A stretch of DNA of 64,000 nucleotides from positions 7,433 through 71,432 of the forward strand of contig SFIY01000012.1 in the NCBI GenBank assembly GCA_004555205.1, given 5' to 3'. Made by a program: the position numbers and the translations under genes. How positions within the stretch are numbered: the stretch's first letter is position 1; each line of letters begins with the position of its first letter. The DNA is from Clostridiales bacterium. GTDB lineage: Bacteria > Bacillota > Clostridia > Oscillospirales > Oscillospiraceae. The notes under the pieces are model-generated. The model was given only the letters and a program-made list of their open reading frames with translations, was not told the origin of the DNA and searched no databases. This document shows, piece after piece, positions 59,153-64,000 of the stretch.

Positions 59153-59818
59153 TTATTCCTCTGCCTCGGAGTGCTCCGTCCAGTCCTCCATGGTGGCCAC
59201 GCAGCGGTTGATATTTTTGCCCTCTGCAAAGAATTTTACCTCGTAGTCCGTCATCACGCCTACGGGACCGTTGGCGTGCAGATCGCAGGTCACCTCAGAC
59301 AGAGAAAAGCCATACTGCGGGATTTCTTCCACAGAGAACGCAAACAGCTTATCATTATCACTCTTAAAGTGGATTTGACCGCCCATTTTCAGCACCTTTC
59401 GGTACTGCTTCAGGAAATTGCCGTGGGTCAGGCGGCGCTTCTTCTGATTGCTCTTGGGCCAGGGGTCGCAGAAGTTGATGTAAATGCGGTCCACTTCTTC
59501 GGCGGCAAACATTGTCGGCAGATCGGCAGCATTGCCGACCACGAAATAGACATTGTGCAGTCCTTCGCTTTTGGCGCGTTCCATCGCCACCACCATGGCA
59601 TCCGGCACCTTTTCCACGGCGATCAGCAACACATCCGGTTCACTTTTTGCTGTTTCTACAGTAAAACGACCCTTACCGCAGCCGAGCTCAACATGAAGCG
59701 CCTTGGCTTGGGGCATTAAATCATGCCAATGACCGGCAAGAGCGGCAGGTTCAGTGATCCAATATGCCTGACAAACCTCCATACGGGGGTGTAAATTCTT
59801 TTTCTTACGCATACGCAT
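59153..59818 (-). CDS. trmB: tRNA (guanine-N7-)-methyltransferase
   Basis: ATG at 59818 follows AGGAGG with nine bases spacing; 221 residues. The longer open frame upstream is not used. HVELGCGKGRFTVETA is the SAM motif, and INFCDPWPKSNQKKRRLT is the family signature. It makes m7G46 in tRNA. Single gene with a divergent gap of 370 bases to crt. Confidence 0.96.
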   Translation of the reverse strand: MRMRKKKNLHPRMEVCQAYWITEPAALAGHWHDLMPQAKALHVELGCGKGRFTVETAKSEPDVLLIAVEKVPDAMVVAMERAKSEGLHNVYFVVGNAADLPTMFAAEEVDRIYINFCDPWPKSNQKKRRLTHGNFLKQYRKVLKMGGQIHFKSDNDKLFAFSVEEIPQYGFSLSEVTCDLHANGPVGVMTDYEVKFFAEGKNINRCVATMEDWTEHSEAEE

Positions 59819-60188
59819 GGCGCGAGTCCTCCTGAAAAAGGGTAGATGATTGCGAAAAACACTGCTCCTTTTATACCACAAAATAATACAATCTGTAAAT
59901 ATTTTTTTCATTTTTGCGTTTTTAAACAAAACAGGCGGAGGAAGATGCTTTAGCAGCTTCAAAAAATGTGCAAATATCGCCTTTTGCTTTTGTGAAATGT
60001 GATAAAAAAACAAAAAGGGGAGTGGCAAGGGGTTGATAAAATTTAAACAATATACTATAATGTGAAATATATGCGGGGACTTGTCTTTAGCAATCTTTAG
60101 TGATAAAGCGAATAAGGCGATGCCCCGAAAGGCCGCCGCAAACAGATGCGCTTGTCTGCGGCGGACCAAGGAGTAAGGAGGAGCTAAC
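59819..60188. other. 370-bp AT-rich gap with the crt promoter
   Basis: The gap is strongly AT-rich. It contains the crt promoter (60033-60061) and a hairpin in the leader (60133-60164). No small gene with an RBS is seen. Confidence 0.6.
60033..60061 (+). promoter_or_regulatory. Promoter of the crt-hbd-bcd-etf operon
   Basis: TTGATA (60033-60038), a 17-base spacer and TATAAT (60056-60061). A stable leader stem CCGCCGCA...TGCGGCGG (60133-60164) lies between it and crt and has no T tract, so it may protect the mRNA. Confidence 0.85.
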
Positions 60189-60968
60189 ATGACGAACGTT
60201 TTGTTAGAAAAGAAAGGCCACATTGCTGTTGCTACGATCAACCGTCCCAAGGCTCTCAACGCCCTTAATTCCGAGGTGTTGGAGGATCTGAACGAACTGG
60301 TGGATCTGGTCAACGCAGACGAAGATATCTATGCTCTGGTGCTGACCGGCGCAGGCGAGAAGGCTTTTGTAGCCGGCGCCGATATCGGAGAGATGAGCAC
60401 GCTGACGAAGGCGGAAGGCGAAGCCTTCGGCAAGAAGGGCAACGATGTGTTCCGCAAGCTGGAAACCATGCCCATTCCCACGATTGCAGCCATCAACGGT
60501 TTTGCACTGGGCGGCGGCTGCGAATTGAGCATGAGCTGCGATATCCGCATCTGCTCCGATACGGCCGTATTCGGCCAGCCTGAAACCGGTCTGGGCATTA
60601 CCCCTGGCTTTGGCGGTACCCAGCGTTTGGCCCGTCTGGTCGGCCCCGGTATGGCCAAGCAGTTGATCTACGCCGCCAAGAACATCAAGGCAGACGAGGC
60701 GCTGCGCATCGGTTTGGTCAACGCAGTATACCCCTTGGAAGAGCTGATGGACGCCGCTGAGAAGCTGGCAGCCACCATTGCAAAGAATGCGCCTATTGCG
60801 GTACGCGCTTGCAAGAAGGCCATCAATGAGGGATTGCAGGTCGATATGGACCGCGCGATCGTCATGGAAGAAAAGCTGTTCGGCAGCTGCTTCGAGACCG
60901 CCGATCAGAAGGAAGGCATGGGCGCTTTTTTGGAGAAGCGTAAGCACGAGCCTTACCAGAACAAGTAA
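60189..60968 (+). CDS. crt: Crotonase / 3-hydroxybutyryl-CoA dehydratase
   Basis: 259 residues. AGEKAFVAGADIGEM forms the oxyanion loop, FALGGGCELSMSCDI holds the first catalytic Glu, and GQPETGLGITPGFGGTQRL holds the second. It dehydrates 3-hydroxybutyryl-CoA to crotonyl-CoA. First gene of the butyryl-CoA operon, RBS AAGGAGGAG. Confidence 0.96.
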   Translation: MTNVLLEKKGHIAVATINRPKALNALNSEVLEDLNELVDLVNADEDIYALVLTGAGEKAFVAGADIGEMSTLTKAEGEAFGKKGNDVFRKLETMPIPTIAAINGFALGGGCELSMSCDIRICSDTAVFGQPETGLGITPGFGGTQRLARLVGPGMAKQLIYAAKNIKADEALRIGLVNAVYPLEELMDAAEKLAATIAKNAPIAVRACKKAINEGLQVDMDRAIVMEEKLFGSCFETADQKEGMGAFLEKRKHEPYQNK

Positions 60969-61045
60969 TTTGTAATTAACAGGCGCAAGCCTGATGATTA
61001 AAAAACAGCATTTCATATCCAAAATTAGATTTAGGAGGAAAAAAC

Positions 61046-61882
61046 ATGAAAGTAGCAGTTTTTGGCGCAGGAACCATGGGCAGCGGTATCGCACAGGTGT
61101 TTGCAGCAAAGGGCCACACCGCTCTGATGTATGCATCCAGCGTGGCAAGCGCACAGCGTCACAGAGATAAGCTGGCTGCCTCTCTGAACAAGAAGGTCGC
61201 TCGCGGCAAGATGACGCAGGAAGCCGCTGACGATCTGATGAGCCGCGTGCTGGTCGAGGAGTTTGAGGCCGCTGCCGATGCCGATCTGGTCATCGAGTGC
61301 GTTGCCGAGAACATGGCTGTTAAGAAGGAACTGCTGGGCAAGCTGGACGCTATCTGCAAGGAAGAGACCATCTTTGCTTCCAACACCTCTTCTCTGTCTA
61401 TCACCGAAATGGCTGCCGGTCTGAAGCACAACCTGATCGGTATGCACTTCTTTAACCCCGTGCCCGCTATGAAGCTGGTGGAGGTCATTGCCGGCGGTAA
61501 CACGCCCGCTGAGCTGGTTGAAGAAATCAAGAATCTGTCCATCGAGATCGGCAAGACGCCCGTTGTGGTCAACGAGGCTCCCGGCTTTGTGGTCAACAAG
61601 ATCCTGATTCCGTACTGCAACGAAGGCGTTTGCGTTCTGCAGGAAGGCGTTGCTTCCGCAGAAGATATTGATATTGCTATGCAGCTGGGCTGCAATCACC
61701 CCATGGGCCCCCTGCATCTGGGCGACCTGATCGGTTGGGATATCGTGCTGAACATCATGGATGTGCTGTACAATGAGACCCACGATAGCAAGTATCGCGC
61801 AAACGTGCTGATCCGTAAGATGGTCCGCGCCGGTAAGTTGGGCATGAAGACCGGTGAGGGCTTCTTCAATTACAACAAGTAA
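61046..61882 (+). CDS. hbd: 3-hydroxybutyryl-CoA dehydrogenase
   Basis: 278 residues. VAVFGAGTMGSGIAQVFA binds NAD(P). IGMHFFNPVPAMKLVEVI contains the catalytic His138-type residue, and NKILIPYCNEGVCVLQEG is in the C-terminal domain. It reduces acetoacetyl-CoA to 3-hydroxybutyryl-CoA. The 77-base spacing to crt has an RBS AGGAGGAAA. Confidence 0.96.
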   Translation: MKVAVFGAGTMGSGIAQVFAAKGHTALMYASSVASAQRHRDKLAASLNKKVARGKMTQEAADDLMSRVLVEEFEAAADADLVIECVAENMAVKKELLGKLDAICKEETIFASNTSSLSITEMAAGLKHNLIGMHFFNPVPAMKLVEVIAGGNTPAELVEEIKNLSIEIGKTPVVVNEAPGFVVNKILIPYCNEGVCVLQEGVASAEDIDIAMQLGCNHPMGPLHLGDLIGWDIVLNIMDVLYNETHDSKYRANVLIRKMVRAGKLGMKTGEGFFNYNK

Positions 61883-61905
61883 AAATCTGTAAAGGAGAAA
61901 AGAGT

Positions 61906-63069
61906 ATGGATTTCCATCTGACTAAGGAACAGCTGCTCGTTCGCAAGATGTACCGCGAATTTGCAGAGAACGAAGTAAAGCCCCTGGCCGCCGAAATCGA
62001 TGAAGAAGAGCGTTTCCCCATGGAAACCGTCGAGAAGATGGCTAAGCTGGGTATGATGGGTATTTACTTCCCTAAGGAGTACGGCGGCGCCGGCGGCGAC
62101 GTCCTCAGCTATGCAATGTGCGTTGAGGAACTGGCCAAGGTCTGCGGTACCACCGCAGTTATCGTTTCCGCTCATACCTCCCTGTGCTGCGCTCCCATTT
62201 TTGAGAACGGCACCGAGGAGCAGAAGAAGAAGTACCTGCCTGATCTGTGCTCCGGCAAGAAGATCGGTGCTTTCGGTCTGACCGAGCCCGGCGCCGGTAC
62301 CGATGCACAGGGTCAGCAGACCGTCGCTGTTTTGGATGAGTCCGGCGAGAACTACATCCTGAACGGTTCCAAGTGCTTCATCACGAACGGTAATGTTGCT
62401 GATGTTTTCGTTGTCATCGCCGTTACCGGCAAGGTCACTGACAAGCGCGGTCGTTCCATGAAGGAGATTTCTGCCTTCATCGTTGAGTCCAGCGATCCCG
62501 GTTTCTCTCAGGGTAAGCACGAGAAGAAGATGGGTATTCGCGGCAGCTCTACCTGCGACCTGATTTTCGAGGATTGCGTCATTCCCAAGGATCGTATGCT
62601 CGGCAAGAAGGGCGATGGCTTCAAGATCGCCATGAAGACGCTGGACGGCGGCCGTATCGGTATCGCTGCGCAGGCTCTGGGTCTGGGCGAAGGCGCTGTT
62701 GAAGAGGCCATCAAGTACACCAAGGAGCGTGTTCAGTTCGGTAAGCGCATCTCCCAGTTCCAGAACACGCAGTTCCAGCTGGCTGACATGCATACTCGTA
62801 TGCAGGCCGCACAGTTCCTGGTCTACTCTGCTGCTATGAAGAAGCAGAACCACGAGAAGTACAGCATGGACGCTGCTATGGCCAAGCTGTTTGCTGCTGA
62901 GTCTGCTTCCGATGTAACCCGCCGTGCCGTTCAGTTGTTCGGTGGTTACGGTTACACCCGTGAATATCCCGTTGAGCGCATGATGCGTGATGCCAAGATC
63001 ACTGAGATCTACGAAGGCACTTCCGAGGTCCAGCGCATGGTCATTTCCAGCAACCTGGGCGTTAAGTAA
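61906..63069 (+). CDS. bcd: Butyryl-CoA dehydrogenase
   Basis: 387 residues, acyl-CoA dehydrogenase fold. FGLTEPGAGTDAQG is the FAD/substrate loop, and the catalytic Glu is in ITEIYEGTSEVQRMVI. With EtfBA it reduces crotonyl-CoA to butyryl-CoA and bifurcates electrons to ferredoxin. It serves both the acetyl-CoA and lysine routes in this organism. RBS AAAGGAG. Confidence 0.97.
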   Translation: MDFHLTKEQLLVRKMYREFAENEVKPLAAEIDEEERFPMETVEKMAKLGMMGIYFPKEYGGAGGDVLSYAMCVEELAKVCGTTAVIVSAHTSLCCAPIFENGTEEQKKKYLPDLCSGKKIGAFGLTEPGAGTDAQGQQTVAVLDESGENYILNGSKCFITNGNVADVFVVIAVTGKVTDKRGRSMKEISAFIVESSDPGFSQGKHEKKMGIRGSSTCDLIFEDCVIPKDRMLGKKGDGFKIAMKTLDGGRIGIAAQALGLGEGAVEEAIKYTKERVQFGKRISQFQNTQFQLADMHTRMQAAQFLVYSAAMKKQNHEKYSMDAAMAKLFAAESASDVTRRAVQLFGGYGYTREYPVERMMRDAKITEIYEGTSEVQRMVISSNLGVK

Positions 63070-63087
63070 TAAGGAGGTAAGGCAAAA

Positions 63088-63888
63088 ATGAAAATTTTAG
63101 TTACTGTTAAGCAGGTTCCCGATACCTCCGGTAAGGTGGCCGTGAATCCCGATGGTACCCTGGACCGCGCTTCCATGCAGACCATTATCAACCCCGATGA
63201 TATGAACGCCGTAGAGGCCGCTCTGGCCATGAAGGATGAGCTGGGCTGCAAGGTCGTGGCTTTCACCATGGGTCCTCCTCCCGCAGAGGGTATGCTGCGT
63301 GAGCTGATGGCTATGGGCGTTGACGAGGGTGTTCTGGTTACCGCCCGCGAGTTCGGCGGCTCCGACACTTATGCCACTTCCCAGATCATCGCTGCTGCTA
63401 TTGATACTTACGGCATTGAGGATGACGACATCATTCTGGCCGGCCGTCAGGCCATCGACGGCGATACCGCTCAGGTTGGTCCTCAGATCGCTGAAAAGCT
63501 GCATCTGCCCCAGGTCACCTATGCCGGTGAGATCACCAAGGACGGCAATACCTATACCGTCAAGCGTATGCTGGAGGACGGCTATATGACCATCAAGGTC
63601 AAGGCTCCCTGCATGATCACCTGCATCAAGGAACTGAACGAGCCCCGCTACCTGTCCGTAGGCGGCGCGTTTGAGGCGTACAGCAAGCCCCTGGTCACCA
63701 TGACCTATGAGACGCTGAAGGATCATCCCCTGATCGATAAGAGCACCATCGGTCTGGCCGGTTCTCCCACCAACATTCTGACCTCCTTCACGCCCCCCCA
63801 GAAGGGCGCGGGCATGATGCTCGAGGGCGCTGATAAGGCTACCACCGACAAGCTGGCCGGCATCCTGGCCGCCAAGCACATCATCTAA
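63088..63888 (+). CDS. etfB: Electron transfer flavoprotein, beta subunit
   Basis: 266 residues. VTVKQVPDTSGKVAVNPDGTLDRA opens the protein, DDIILAGRQAIDGDTAQVGP follows, and the C-terminal SPTNILTSFTPP is the family end. It binds the bifurcating flavin and passes electrons to Bcd. RBS AAGGAGGTAAGGC. Confidence 0.97.
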   Translation: MKILVTVKQVPDTSGKVAVNPDGTLDRASMQTIINPDDMNAVEAALAMKDELGCKVVAFTMGPPPAEGMLRELMAMGVDEGVLVTAREFGGSDTYATSQIIAAAIDTYGIEDDDIILAGRQAIDGDTAQVGPQIAEKLHLPQVTYAGEITKDGNTYTVKRMLEDGYMTIKVKAPCMITCIKELNEPRYLSVGGAFEAYSKPLVTMTYETLKDHPLIDKSTIGLAGSPTNILTSFTPPQKGAGMMLEGADKATTDKLAGILAAKHII

Positions 63889-63904
63889 GGAAGGAGATAA
63901 GAAA

Positions 63905-64000
63905 ATGGCTTTTAATAGTGCTGATATTGCTGCTTTCAAAAACGTTTGGGTTTTCTGTGAGCAGCGCCAGGGCGTGATGATGCCCACTACGTTCGAACTG
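63905..64000 (+). CDS. etfA: Electron transfer flavoprotein, alpha subunit (5' part)
   Basis: RBS AAGGAGATAAGAAA then ATG at 63905. The first 32 codons are visible (AAFKNVWVFCEQRQGVMMPT), a typical EtfA start of the butyryl-CoA cluster. It runs off the window edge. Confidence 0.93.
   Translation, partial: MAFNSADIAAFKNVWVFCEQRQGVMMPTTFEL

Overview
The window reads as chromosomal DNA of an anaerobic, spore-forming-lineage Firmicute of the class Clostridia, most likely an Oscillospiraceae gut butyrate producer of the Intestinimonas/Flavonifractor/Lawsonibacter type. The reasons are a complete lysine-to-butyrate fermentation set (kamA, kamDE, kdd, kce, kal, atoDA), a crt-hbd-bcd-etfBA butyryl-CoA cluster, strong AAGGAGG ribosome binding sites, a flavodiiron protein fused to rubredoxin, and a moderately GC-rich composition. 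The genus is an inference.

Region 1 (1-5912) is the late end of a prophage: the 3' part of a tail protein, a large FnIII-bearing tail protein, a tail-assembly-like protein, a holin, a modular endolysin and a 46-residue protein. Region 2 (6042-15717) is an integrative element with three large serine recombinases, an XRE repressor, a RepA-like ATPase and a string of small proteins. Two of its genes carry frameshifts. The third recombinase has lost its zinc ribbon and carries a C-terminal domain that recurs in the next three small genes. Region 3 (15758-19997) is a 3.9-kb cargo block between two nearly identical 172/194-bp direct repeats that end in a tRNA-like T arm and acceptor. It encodes a MerR regulator, a lipoprotein with an 11-residue acidic repeat, a Tudor-like small protein and a pair of DUF4230-like proteins.

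Region 4 (20611-35057) is a long minus-strand cluster under an apparent divergent GntR/UTRA regulator. It holds a complete mannose-family PTS (IIA, IIB, IIC, IID) with its own Enzyme I and HPr, an amidohydrolase, a HAD phosphatase, a ThDP enzyme, a two-subunit class I CoA-transferase-like protein, a CaiB-type CoA-transferase, a BtpA/SgcQ protein, an iron alcohol dehydrogenase and a PH-like protein. The substrate cannot be assigned, and this is a candidate for an undescribed sugar-derivative pathway.

Region 5 (36410-46761) is the lysine fermentation locus. kamB-kamC (aminomutase reactivase) come first, then a lysine riboswitch with a terminator, then kal-kce-kdd-kamA-kamD-kamE, then atoD-atoA. 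Lysine is converted to beta-lysine, 3,5-diaminohexanoate, 3-keto-5-aminohexanoate, 3-aminobutyryl-CoA plus acetoacetate, and crotonyl-CoA. Bcd-Etf (61906 onward) reduces crotonyl-CoA to butyryl-CoA, and AtoDA exchanges CoA with acetoacetate to release butyrate. No thiolase lies in the window.

Region 6 (46877-59818) is ordinary chromosome: an SDF symporter, a MATE exporter, a PhzF protein, an EamA transporter, two LytR-CpsA-Psr paralogues, a nucleotidyltransferase, an Asn-rich mini-protein, infC-rpmI-rplT behind an L20-type leader, a flavodiiron protein and trmB. Region 7 (60033-64000) is crt-hbd-bcd-etfB-etfA behind a good promoter, and it runs off the window edge.
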